Source of the DNA: Plasmopara viticola
Lineage: Eukaryota; Oomycota; Peronosporomycetes; Peronosporales; Peronosporaceae
NCBI GenBank assembly: GCA_001695595.3
Contig: MBPM02000047.1
Location: forward strand, 558,001-622,000
DNA length: 64,000 bases
Direction: 5' to 3'
Shown: positions 9,973-19,784 of the stretch, one piece after another
How positions within the stretch are numbered: the first letter of the stretch is position 1
Layout of the letters: every line of letters starts with the position of its first letter
The notes under the pieces: model-generated
What the model saw: the letters and a program-made list of their open reading frames with translations, nothing else
What the model was told of the DNA's origin: nothing
Databases searched by the model: none
Position numbers and translations under genes: made by a program

Positions 9973-9988
9973 ACTGAGCCACACAGGC
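9973..9988. repeat. Right target-site duplication of SINE 2 (tRNA 5' stub)
   Basis: Second copy of actgagccacacaggc, followed by normal monomer leader. Confidence 0.9.
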
Positions 9989-10230
9989 TCAACCTATCGG
10001 AATCGACGGATACTTTAACCATTTATCCCACGCCAACTGCTTGCGTTTGCGCTCATCTTTGAAGATTATCCGCGGCTATTTTAATATGGCTATAGTCGGT
10101 CCATCATGTACCACCCGAAGCCTCTTCCAAGATAAAGATTGATTAGGGACTGCAGGGCAATAATAAAAAGAACAACAATACGGTACCAACGTTGAGGCAA
10201 TCTTAGCAACATAATCAGCGGCTCGATTTA

Positions 10231-10302
10231 TGCCTCCGCCCGGGATTGAACCGGGGACCTTCTGTTTACAAGACAGATGCTCTACCACTGAGCCACACAG
10301 GC
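10231..10302 (-). tRNA. tRNA-Thr(TGT), copy A31 (head-to-head with LINE A)
   Basis: Consensus body, complete; LINE A starts at the next base in the opposite direction, so the natural tRNA leader is replaced by the LINE 5' UTR. Trailer ACGG, T5. Confidence 0.75.
10287..10302. repeat. Left target-site duplication of LINE A
   Basis: actgagccacacaggc (tRNA nt 1-16, antisense), repeated at 17881-17896. Confidence 0.92.
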
Positions 10303-10407
10303 ACTTCTCAATTTGCCGGCTACCCCTCAAGTCGACTTTTCGGAAGAACCCATCCCATCTCCTTCCTGCTTCAAGCTTCGTAAGCCTTCTGCTGTTCTTT
10401 TTCTGTG
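10303..10407 (+). promoter_or_regulatory. LINE A 5' UTR / presumed internal promoter
   Basis: These 105 pyrimidine-rich nt lie between the tRNA 5' end and the ORF1 ATG; the length is identical in LINE B. No A/B box or TATA is obvious. A full-length element must be transcribed from its first base, so a promoter is expected here or within the adjoining tRNA-side DNA; this is inference. Confidence 0.4.
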
Positions 10408-13016
10408 ATGAAAAATCCAGCTGTCGCTCCGTCTTCTGCACCTGCCACCTCCACTGCCTGTGCTGCCCCGGCTTTGGCAGCTGTGACTGCTCCAGACCAC
10501 CCGTCGGGCCGCGTGCCCCCTTTTCCTCGTGCGGATCCTGCCGACTCTTCTGTTGACGGGTTCCGTACTGCTCCCCTCGACGGCGCAGAAAGATCCGCAC
10601 CTCTTGCCGCGGTGACTTCCTCGCCGTCACCGCTCGCGCTGCCTATGTCAACATCGCCTGCTCATTCTGCTTCGTCTCTCACCATCGTCAAGACGGATAT
10701 TGACGAGGCGATGCTGACTGCACTCCCGGAAGGTGGCGCCTCTGCCGCTATTACTGACGATGATGCGGTCAAAAGCGTTGTTGATGAGGAAGTGAATGAT
10801 CCACGTCCATCGATGGCAATGCTGCTTCGCCAGCAAGAAGCTATCCGTCGTGACAACATCAAAGTCGATTCTGCACGTCGCCGTGTGGAGACCCCCAAGC
10901 CTCTCGCTGTCGACATTGAAGCGATTGAGCGCCAGTATGCTACCGGTGGCGACTGGTCCGACATTGCTTCTTGTATTCACCAGTCTCGCCCGTACGAGCT
11001 TCCCCGTGCCAGGTACGACATGGTGATTGAGACGGGTAAGACGTTCGCTAAGACGTCGCTGACAAAAATTATGGCTGCGCTCGTGGGGACAAATCACCGC
11101 AACTGTACGCTTGACCGTCTTTACGAGCAGAAAAGAGTCGGCCAGGTATCAAAGATGCCAGGTGGAAACCTGCGTCTCAAGCTCAAGGATCGCGAGGCGT
11201 GTATGGAACTCGAGCGCACGACCGTCAACCTCCTTGGCAACGTGTACCCGTTTAAGCCGTTTGACGTCCTTGCAAGCAAGTTCTTCCTGGATATTTCGAA
11301 CGTCGACTCGGACACGGACACGGACCTTGTTTTACGTCGTCTTTTCCTACTCAAATGCGAGCCAGTGTACGACACGTATCGCGATGTGAATCTGGCGACG
11401 GGTCTCACTTCGGCGACGTGGCGAGTGAACTTCCGGTCGAGCGAGTGTCCACCCCCACTGGTGGTGAACGGCTCGGTGTGTGACCAGCTCGTGTTCAACA
11501 ACAAATTGTATCCGGTTCATGGCAAAGACGCGCCATTTGCATCTGAGCGTCTTCCGTTCGGCTTCCGCTCGCACCACAGTATTGACTTGGAGTCACTCAA
11601 CCCGTCGAATGCTGAATATGCCCGACCCGTCCAAAGGCAGACTGCACGACCTGCCTCCAAGTCAAAGCCACCACGGACCCAATCGAATAAATCTCACGCT
11701 CCACAAGCTGAACCAATTCTTTCTTTGGTTGACGACGCGCTTGAGAACAAAGAGACAAAAGAGGATGGCCAGCTCCAGCCCGGAGCTCAGCATGGTCAGC
11801 AAAATATGGCCACACAACTTGCAAAGAGGGTCATCGACATTGATGACGTGCTCTCCATTCCAACGTTTAATGGATCCGGCAGTCGTCTCTCGCCCCCAGC
11901 GAGTCCAAAGGCTCCACCTAAGCAAATGCTCATGCTGACAAATGGTTCAGACGGATTTTCCACTGTCACGAACAAAAAGAAACGCTTGCGTGGAGGTATC
12001 GACTTCACTAACATGTTGACGAAACAGATGCCAAGACCACTGGATGGTGTCGCAACCACGAACTACTTCCAGGCGCTCCAGACAGTAGAAGTCAAGTTTG
12101 AGTTGATTGATGCGACCATGGACAGGAAGTATGGCATCCGTCACCACGTGCGTCCAGTTGACGTAACGCGTCCCAAAATCTCAAATCGTCCACAGAGTCT
12201 GCGTTCTTTGTCGAGAAACATCATACAAAAATTCGCAAGGCGTCGATTCCTTCGCCTGTTGTCGAGGTAACTGACTCTATGATCAGCGATGAAAACACGG
12301 CGCTATTAAACACACTTGATGACCGTCTCGTCGATGCGGACAAAGAAGTTGAGAGCATATCCACGATTCTTAGAAACGCGACAAATCCGGACCACATCAT
12401 GAAGAAAGCGACTGAGTCTCCGCTCGCGTTCAACAGTGCGCTATCCCTCAAGATGGCAGCTGGCGGCAACGAGATCGAGGAGCTTGCGCAATTGCACATG
12501 ATTAATCGAGTGCTGAGCGCAAATAAGCCGAACGAAGACACGACGTTCGTAGCAAAATGGAAGAGGCTTATGAAGACATCGGTTCCGTCCAAGCGTCAGG
12601 ATATCTTCGCTGCGTGTGGCAAGTGGTGGCAGGCGACACCGAAGATTTTTGAGCTGACGCGTTTCACTAAGGCGCTGTCCGCATTTGAACTAACGCTCAT
12701 GTCAATTGCGCCGACGCTGTTCGCAAATGATCATTGGATCTAGTACGTCACGGGTCATCCGGTCGAGTGGATCCCCGCCCACCACGCTCGCCTGCTACAC
12801 CCGAACACGCTGCTGAGTCTTCTGCGGTCAAAGATTGGTGAGCTATGCATGGTTCATTGGCGTGAGATCCAATGGCAAGGTCACTTGCTTGACGAGCTCG
12901 AAGAACTGCGGCAACTAGAAGGTCATTACCCGACAGATGAATCGGTTCTTCAGCTTCTTGTCACAGACGACGGATCGGTGACACCAGTAGCGGGCGGCAT
13001 AGCCACTCGCTACTAA
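10408..13016 (+). pseudogene. LINE A ORF1 (putative RNA-binding protein), broken
   Basis: ORF1 opens at ATG 10408 and its natural stop is TAA 13014-13016, about 869 codons as in LINE B. The first ~100 residues are Ala/Ser/Pro-rich and probably disordered. A middle region (roughly residues 205-390) has alternating hydrophobic strands that could be an RRM-like fold. The C-terminal third is helical and Trp-rich (WW near 740, HWREIQW near 816). No CCHC knuckle is seen. ORF1 proteins of LINEs usually bind the element RNA; here that is inference. Lesions: a one-base deletion near 12175 (LINE B has one more A in the run), which brings a TAA in the shifted frame at 12268-12270, and an in-frame TAG at 12741-12743 where LINE B has CAG. 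Confidence 0.85.
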
Positions 13017-13017
13017 G

Positions 13018-16000
13018 GTGATCTCGACGACGCATCTGACTTGGAACAACACCAGCGTGCTAACTGTGAACACGAATGGCGTCAAGAAGAACGGGCACCT
13101 TCTGATCGACAATCTGCTATCGAAGTACGGGATGTCGTGCATCCAAGAGACCAAATTTGCGGACCGCTCGCATCTTGCACGCTTCAAGTTTCACCTTGAG
13201 TCTACTTTCGAGCACAAAATATTTCTGAGCGATGTGAACACACTCCTGGACCGGCCGACACGCGGTCGAAGCAACGGAGTACTTACATTGCTCCGCTCCG
13301 ACTTCCCAGGCTTTGACTCAGCATTGGAGCTCACCCACCTGACCGTTCCTGGCCGGTACCTCGTCGTGCGTGTGCTGGTCAAGTTTGCTCCCGTCTATAT
13401 TCACAACGTCTACGCGCCTGTGGATAAACAAGAAAAACAAGCGTTTTTTTCCAATTTAGCAACGGAAGAATTCGAAGACGACGCGACACACATGGTACTT
13501 GGAGACCTCAATACTCCGCTGGACCCGACCTTGGACTGTTCAATGTCGGATTTGCGCTATGACTCAAGTCGTTCGTGCTGCTTGGATTGGTTGGCTCGAC
13601 TGGGTGTCGTCGACGCCTGGTGAATCCACCACGATACAGCACGCGTGTTCACGGGACCGATGCCTCGCAAGAACCGCCTTGATTACATCCTCGTCTCGGA
13701 CATATTTTGCAACAGCTTCTACGGCGATGCCAAGTATTTCTTGCCGGCACATGCCGGAGACCATCTGGCACATAGCGTGACTTTCAGGTCGGGGTCCCAG
13801 CTGCATGGTCGAGGTTACTGGAAGTTCCCGCACTATCTGCTCGAATACCCGCTGGTGGTATCGGCAATTCGGCGTGAAGCTGATGAGATCCTATTGAAGC
13901 TTCGCGCTTCGACGAATCCAGGGCGAACGTGGGAGCAGTGGAAGTCGGATATCAAAGTGCAGCTGCAGGATCTGCAGAAGAAGCTCCGATCTCAAGATAC
14001 CCAAGCTGTTGATGACGCTCGCGTCATGCTGGATCGCGCCGCCGCGTGTCACCGAGTTGCTGCCGACGATACTAACAAAAAGATGTACGAGGAAGCCATG
14101 AAGAACTACAAGGAGACAGTGACCCGGTCGAGTCAGTATCATCAAGACACTGCGTTCGATTTCCAAGCTGCAAACTCCGAGACGTCGACAAAGCACTTTT
14201 TTCGACCATTGGACACAAGCTTGCGGCGAATCTCGATTGAGGAAGTCTTACTTCCGAATGGAAGTGTCTCAACCAATCCAAACGAGATCAGCCTTCGCTT
14301 CCTCGAGCATTGGGGGTCGGAGATGGGTGACCCAGACAGTCAAACGGGAACAGCAACCCCACCAGACAACACGATGCAACGTAAGCTTCTCGACTCAGTC
14401 GTTCGCACGCTATCTGAGCTCGATAGGCAGGCGCTTGACAAGGACGTGAGCTCCATCGACTTGACAGAAGCCATTAAGGACATGAAAATGACGTCATCTC
14501 CAGGTTTCGATGGCTTGACAGCGGGATTCTACCAAGTCGCGCCGGACGTGTTTGGGCAGTGCCTAGCACTGGTCTTCAATGATCGACTCAAGCGCGGAAA
14601 ACTGCTTGCATCGCAGCGCAAGTCGGCGGTGGTGCTGTTGCACAAGAAGGGACCGCGCGCAGATCCAGGCAACTATCGACCGATCGCGCTCATTCCGGTC
14701 GATGTAAAGGTACTTTCAAAGGCACTGACTTATCGGCTGCAGTCTGCCATCCCAAAATTGTCCATATTTTGTCCGCGGCCGCTCGATCCACCACCACGTG
14801 CGTTTCCTGGCTGATCTTCAAGACCTTGTCACAAGTAGAACCGAAGAGGCATACGCGCTGTTCTTGGATTTTCAGAAGGCATTTGATCGAGTCAACTGGG
14901 ATTACATGTTCCGATTGCTTGAGCGTATGGGGATCGGCACAGGTTCCACACGCTAGTTAAAGCTGCTTTACACGGATCCGCTGGCTCACCTGCTGATCAA
15001 CGGCGTCATTCAGCCAGCGCTGCATCCTACTCGCGGAGTAAAACAAGGAGACCCTCTGTCCGCACTGCTGTTCATCTTAACGATTAAGCCACTCGGAAAC
15101 TTGCTGCGCTCACACGAGGAGTACGGTGTGTGTCTGAATGACAACGATACTGCAACGAGTTTATTCTTCGCAGATGACTCGACGCTAATCGGCAGCTCGA
15201 TCACAAATCTGCAGGCACAGCTTGAGACTGTAGAGAAGTACTGCCAAGGCTCGAGGGCAAAGTTGTACTTGTCAAAGTCCGTACTGCTGGCTCTAAACCG
15301 GAGACAAGACTGCCCGCTCATGCCCGGTGTTCGCGTCCTTGGACGCTCAGAATCGGTCAAGTATCTTGGCATTCCTTTCAGTCAGTCACCCATCGACGAC
15401 CGCATTCTTGGGTCACTTGACCAGCGCTTTTATGAAGGCTTGAAACTGTGGTACCGTCGCGCCCGCACTCTTCGCGGACGTCTCCTGGTTGCTCAGACCA
15501 TGGTGCTGTCGCGCCTATGGCATTGCACACAGCACGTCGCAATTCCGTTGTCTTTCGTCAAAAGATGGCAGTCGACGCTAAACCGGTTTGTGCTGAGTCG
15601 CAAGTACGACTGCGACGCGACACACATACAGTTAATCCCAAATGAATTTCTTTATCTTCGACGAGCAGATGGTGGACTTGGTTTTCCAAATCTTGAAGCA
15701 CAGCTTAAGCGACAACGTTTCGTGCTTATGATGCAATTCGTAGCACAGGCTCGAGCATCTGACGGATGCTGGTGGACGACTGCTAGTACAGAGTTATTGA
15801 GGACAATCCTTCCTCGGTACAGCAAATGCCATGCGCTCGATCTGCTTACAATATCCCCACAGCACCACGGCGAGATGATCAAGTGGAGTCACACTTCAAT
15901 GTGGTGGAAGACAACTTGGACCTGGTGGCATCGCTCAAGCTGGGAAAAGACGTGGCACGACTTGCCATCCAACGAGCGCATCGAGTATGCACTTGTCCAG

Positions 16001-17131
16001 CCGATCTGGTTTTACTCAGATGCCAGCCTTCACTACGAACAACGAATGCGTGGTGGCACGGCTTTGGCGCATCGGCGCTGCTTCGGTATGGTGCCAGAGC
16101 CACAACGAAGCTTTCGTCTACACGTCTCTCGCGTCTTCGGTCTTCGGTCGCTTGCTGACTTTATGCGCGGTCAGAACACGTGGCCAGCGCAGGTTGACTT
16201 CGTGGATCGACATATTGACTTTACGCTGGTGAATATCACGCCAGGCCAACAAATTAAGTGGCTACGCGTGATGTATAACGAGGCGACGCAGATCGTAGAT
16301 CGGCTTAAATCATGTGGTGGTGCTCTTTCGGTACCTGGCAGAGTTAGCCCAAGATTAATACCATACGTCGGTGTCTTCAGCAACGAGAAGCTGCAATTGT
16401 TTCCTGCGATCCCACGCTCGGCGGTTTTACGCGTCGTATGGAAGCCGAAACCACAGATAAAGCCGCATCCAATGAAGATCTATTGGGATCACATCAACGT
16501 CAGCCACATCAAGGAGCACGCGAAGCGGGGCAAGCGAATGCAAAAGGTACTGCTTCCTGTCTTCGAAGACCTTCAGTTAAGATTGGCTTTCCGACTGCTG
16601 CCGGTCCGGTCGCGCTTCTGGTTTCTGGAATATACAAATCCCGGCATCCGCACATGTGTGCGCGATGGTTGTGATGCAATTGAGTCGGAACAACATCTGT
16701 TCTTTTACTGCTCGCTTGCGTCGGACTTGTGGCTACACGTCCTTGATATCGCGTGCAGGCTCTTCAAGCACAAGCCGACGTGGCTCGACATCGCACTTGC
16801 GCGAAGAATGCAAGTGCGCGATGAATGGAAGGACCATGCGGCAATCGCAGCTGACGTATGGCATGTCCTTCGCGCAGTGACGCTTCATTTTTTGTGGTCG
16901 GATCGCAATCGGTGTTTGTTCGACGGAAGAAAGCCTACACCACCGCACCCAGCGCTACGAATAGTTTTCACGACATTTGCGGCGCACGTTCGACACTTGT
17001 TAAGGCGCTTATACGGTAACGATGATAAGCTGGTCCTAGCCAAAATTGTGCGCAAGATGCAGTCCCAGCCGGCCTTCGGGGAGTTCACCGATCTTCATCC
17101 TGGTATCACCAGTGTCCGCCAAACAGTCTAA
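13018..17131 (+). pseudogene. LINE A ORF2 (endonuclease-reverse transcriptase), broken
   Basis: This is the remains of the ORF2 polyprotein that would nick target DNA and reverse-transcribe the element RNA. The endonuclease segment is present, including the GDH motif that is out of frame in LINE B. So are the RT core and the C-terminal zinc motif. Disruptions: TGA 13621-13623 (LINE B has CGA), a 14-nt deletion near 14760 that removes part of the RT thumb-side motif and shifts the frame, and TAG 14954-14956 replacing a Trp codon. The frame from 14957 to the stop at 17131 is open. As in LINE B, the frame begins one base past the ORF1 stop with no nearby ATG. Confidence 0.9.
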
Positions 17132-17286
17132 TCGAGTGGTCCGACAACAATCCTGACAAAAAGCATATTATGCTATTTAAAGGGATTTCTTATCCACCAT
17201 CGGTTTTATTGTTCATTTCCGAATTTACCCGCTGAGGCTCAAGCGTTCCAGCAACTCCAGTATTCGCCGGCTCAAGTTGGGCTCTT

Positions 17287-17382
17287 CTCTGCGGACTGTA
17301 TTGTCTCCGGCTGCACCCGAAAGGGGGACGGGGGGCATGAGCCCAGATGTGGGCCCACTTAAACGTCGGCTTGAGGAAGGTG
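17287..17382 (+). repeat. LINE A 3' UTR repeat unit 1
   Basis: Direct repeat starting ctctgcggactgt. Its core contains CCC-GAAA-GGG, a stem closed by a GNRA-type tetraloop. The second unit follows at a 148-bp period. Confidence 0.8.
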
Positions 17383-17434
17383 CCGAACCCCTCCAAGCAA
17401 AAGCTTGACTCGCCGGTTTTTTTTACGAGCTCCC

Positions 17435-17530
17435 CTCTGCGGACTGTGTTGTCTCCGGCTGCACCCGAAAGGGAGACGGGGGGCATGAGCCCTGAGATGA
17501 GCCTGCTTTAAAGCCGGCCCGAGGAAAGTG
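17435..17530 (+). repeat. LINE A 3' UTR repeat unit 2
   Basis: Second copy of the unit. Its first 58 bp are nearly identical to unit 1 and the rest is diverged; the CCC-GAAA-GGG hairpin is kept. Confidence 0.8.
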
Positions 17531-17859
17531 ACGGCCTAGAGGTGGAACGAAGCGACAGCGAGCTAGAAGACCAGTGCTGCGTTTGGGCGCCCGAGGTAAA
17601 TACACGTGCAGCCAGTTGACATGAACCTGGCGATGTATATGCTGAACATGTGGCCGGAACTACAGCTGCTAACTATCAGTAATTCCGGAGAAATTTTGAC
17701 CCGCGCGGACGGTCCGACACGCCATTCTTCGATTCAAAACGGGGCAAAATGTAGAACCAAAACCCTACACACAAGACCCACACTTAATTATGTACATTAC
17801 ACAACATTAGTTTAGATTAGATTTTAAGCCAGGCAAGTTGATTAGTCATTCGTTTATAA

Positions 17860-17865
17860 AATAAA
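17860..17865 (+). terminator. AATAAA polyadenylation-like signal, LINE A
   Basis: AATAAA lies 15 bp upstream of the 3' end, in a position suitable for directing 3' cleavage of a Pol II transcript, although no genomic A-tail follows. Confidence 0.4.
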
Positions 17866-17880
17866 TATAGACAACTTTAA

Positions 17881-17896
17881 ACTGAGCCACACAGGC
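17881..17896. repeat. Right target-site duplication of LINE A (tRNA 5' stub)
   Basis: actgagccacacaggc, then the normal leader of array B. Confidence 0.92.
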
Positions 17897-18137
17897 TCAA
17901 CCTATCGGAATCGACGGATACTTTAACCATTTATCCCACGCCAACTGCTTGCGTTTGCGCTCATCTTTGAAGATTATCCGCGGCTATTTAATATGGCTAT
18001 AGTCGGTCCATCATGTATTACCCGAAGCCTCTTCCAAAATAAAGAAAGGTTAGCGACTGCAGGGCAATAATAAAAAGAACAACAATACGGTACCAACGTT
18101 GAGGCAATCTTAGCAACATAATCAGCGGCTCGATTTA

Positions 18138-18209
18138 TGCCTCCGCCCGGGATTGAACCGGGGACCTTCTGTTTACAAGACAGATGCTCTACCACTGAGC
18201 CACACAGGC
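18138..18209 (-). tRNA. tRNA-Thr(TGT), copy B1
   Basis: Consensus body. First complete gene right of LINE A. Trailer ACGG, T5. Confidence 0.75.
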
Positions 18210-18451
18210 TCAACCTATCGGAATCGACGGATACTTTAACCATTTATCCACGCCAACTGCTTGCGTTTGCGCTCATCTTTGAAGATTATCCGCGGCTATT
18301 TTAATATGGCTATAGTCGGTCCATCATGTATTACCCGAAACCTCTTCCAAATAAAGATTGGTTAGCGACTGCAGGGCAATAATAAAAAGAACAACAATAC
18401 TCGGTACCAACGTTGAGGCAATCTTAGCAACATAATCAGCGGCTCGATTTA

Positions 18452-18523
18452 TGCCTCCGCCCGGGATTGAACCGGGGACCTTCTGTTTACAAGACAGATG
18501 CTCTACCACTGAGCCACACAGGC
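18452..18523 (-). tRNA. tRNA-Thr(TGT), copy B2
   Basis: Consensus. ACTCGG, T5. Confidence 0.75.
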
Positions 18524-18764
18524 TCAACCTATCGGAATCGACGGATACTTTAACCATTTATCCCACGCCAACTGCTTGCGTTTGCGCTCATCTTTGAAGA
18601 TTATCCGCGGCTATTTTAATATGGCTATAGTCGGTCCATCATGTATTACCCGAAGCCTCTTCCAAAATAAAGAATTAGCGACTGCAGGGCAATAATAAAA
18701 AGAACAACAATACTCGGTACCAACGTTGAGGCAATCTTAGCAACATAATCAGCGGCTCGATTTA

Positions 18765-18836
18765 TGCCTCCGCCCGGGATTGAACCGGGGACCTTCTGTT
18801 TACAAGACAGATGCTCTACCACTGAGCCACACAGGC
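18765..18836 (-). tRNA. tRNA-Thr(TGT), copy B3
   Basis: Consensus. ACTCGG, T5. Confidence 0.75.
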
Positions 18837-19080
18837 TCAACCTATCGGAATCGACGGATACTTTAACCATTTATCCCACGCCAACTGCTTGCGTTTGCGC
18901 TCATCTTTGAAGATTATCCGCGGCTATTTTAATATGGCTATAGTCGGTCCATCATGTATTACCCGAAGCCTCTTCCAAATAAAGATTGGTTAGCGACTGC
19001 AGGGCAATAATAAAAAGAACAACAATGACTCGGTACCAACGTTGAGGCAATCTTAGCAACATAATCAGCGGCTCGATTTA

Positions 19081-19152
19081 TGCCTCCGCCCGGGATTGAA
19101 CCGGGGACCTTCTGTTTACAAGACAGATGCTCTACCACTGAGCCACACAGGC
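19081..19152 (-). tRNA. tRNA-Thr(TGT), copy B4 (reference copy)
   Basis: Consensus tRNA read on the minus strand. Acceptor GCCTGTG/CGGAGGC (G5xG68 mismatch, T6-G67 wobble), D stem GCTC/GAGC, anticodon stem TCTGT/ACAGA with loop CTTGTAA (anticodon TGT), variable loop AGGTC, T stem CCCGG/CCGGG, discriminator A. B box GGTTCAATCCC. There is no intron and no CCA. A TTAAA lies 26-30 bp upstream and could help TFIIIB placement. The trailer is GACTCGG class, with T5 at 19012-19016, 64 nt past the tRNA end. The threonine call rests on the anticodon. Confidence 0.8.
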
Positions 19153-19396
19153 TCAACCTATCGGAATCGACGGATACTTTAACCATTTATCCCACGCCAA
19201 CTGCTTGCGTTTGCGCTCATCTTTGAAGATTATCCGCGGCTATTTTAATATGGCTATAGTCGGTCCATCATGTATTACCCGAAGCCTCTTCCAAAATAAA
19301 GATTGGTTAGCGACTGCAGGGCAATAATAAAAAGAACAACAATACTCGGTACCAACGTTGAGGCAATCTTAGCAACATAATCAGCGGCTCGATTTA

Positions 19397-19468
19397 TGCC
19401 TCCGCCCGGGATTGAACCGGGGACCTTCTGTTTACAAGACAGATGCTCTACCACTGAGCCACACAGGC
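19397..19468 (-). tRNA. tRNA-Thr(TGT), copy B5
   Basis: Consensus. ACTCGG, T5. Confidence 0.75.
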
Positions 19469-19712
19469 TCAACCTATCGGAATCGACGGATACTTTAACC
19501 ATTTATCCACGCCAACTGCTTGCGTTTGCGCTCATCTTTGAAGATTATCCGCGGCTATTTTAATATGGCTATAGTCGGTCCATCATGTATTACCCGAAGC
19601 CTCTTCCAAGATAAAGATTGGTTAGCGACTGCAGGGCAATAATAAAAAGAACAACAATGACTCGGTACCAACGTTGAGGCAATCTTAGCAACATAATCAG
19701 CGGCTCGATTTA

Positions 19713-19784
19713 TGCCTCCGCCCGGGATTGAACCGGGGACCTTCTGTTTACAAGACAGATGCTCTACCACTGAGCCACACAGGC
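19713..19784 (-). tRNA. tRNA-Thr(TGT), copy B6
   Basis: Consensus. GACTCGG, T5. Confidence 0.75.

Larger units (their letters stand above)
1..10302 (-). repeat. Array A: 31 tandem tRNA-Thr monomers (diverged)
   Basis: Head-to-tail array of a ~314-317 bp monomer, each with one tRNA-Thr-like gene on the minus strand. Read on the tRNA strand, a monomer has ~80 bp of leader, the 72-nt tRNA, a ~64-nt trailer ending in a T-tract, and ~95 bp of spacer. Two 261-bp SINEs interrupt the array. Copies here differ from each other far more than those of array B: substitutions, one-base tRNA deletions, three anticodon variants and a SINE-derived patch. Codes in the single-copy entries: the first item is the short variable trailer motif as read on the plus strand (GACTCGG, ACTCGG, ACGG or GTACCTCGG); Tn is the longest T-run in the first trailer T-tract on the tRNA strand, a candidate Pol III terminator. 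Confidence 0.97.
10303..17880 (+). mobile_element. LINE A: tRNA-targeted non-LTR retrotransposon (degenerate)
   Basis: A 7578-bp full-length element: 105-nt 5' UTR, ORF1, ORF2 and a ~750-nt 3' UTR. It lacks LTRs and a poly-A tail, and is flanked by 16-bp duplications taken from the tRNA gene. The domain set (APE-type endonuclease, reverse transcriptase, C-terminal zinc motif, no RNase H seen) places it among the L1/Tx1-like elements. Known Tx1-clade members insert specifically into multicopy RNA genes, which fits. It is closely similar to LINE B, but carries nonsense codons, a frameshift and a 14-nt deletion, so it cannot encode its proteins as read. Confidence 0.95.
17132..17880 (+). other. 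LINE A 3' UTR
   Basis: Non-coding 749 nt with a duplicated structured unit (17287-17382 and 17435-17530), a T8 run at 17417-17424 that is TTTTAAAA in LINE B, and an AATAAA at 17860-17865, 15 bp before the element end. It ends in gacaactttaa, with no poly-A. The last ~20 bp resemble the SINE 3' end and are the likely reverse-transcriptase recognition end. Confidence 0.8.

Noticed and set aside
10230..10556. Plus-strand open frames starting with the antisense tRNA (for example 10230-10556, 37694-37939, 51203-51529)
   Set aside because: The reading frame runs through the antisense strand of the tRNA and the LINE 5' UTR; in the LINE region ORF1 occupies another frame with far better support.
10076..10630. 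184-codon minus-strand frame spanning the tRNA/LINE junction (also 51049-51603)
   Set aside because: It joins monomer, tRNA and antisense ORF1 sequence across an insertion boundary, so it is a chance open frame in GC-rich DNA.
11121..11504. Many 60-180-codon open frames antisense or out of frame within ORF1 and ORF2 of both LINEs
   Set aside because: All overlap the collinear ORF1/ORF2 frames, which carry the domain motifs; these are shadows.
15101..17131. RNase H domain after the RT of ORF2
   Set aside because: The region after the RT reads as Trp-rich helical sequence and a C-C-H-C zinc motif; I could not find the expected acidic RNase H pattern.
10303..17880. LTR retrotransposon or endogenous retrovirus
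   Set aside because: There are no terminal repeats, primer-binding site, protease or integrase; an APE endonuclease precedes the RT and the target duplication is 16 bp, as in non-LTR elements.
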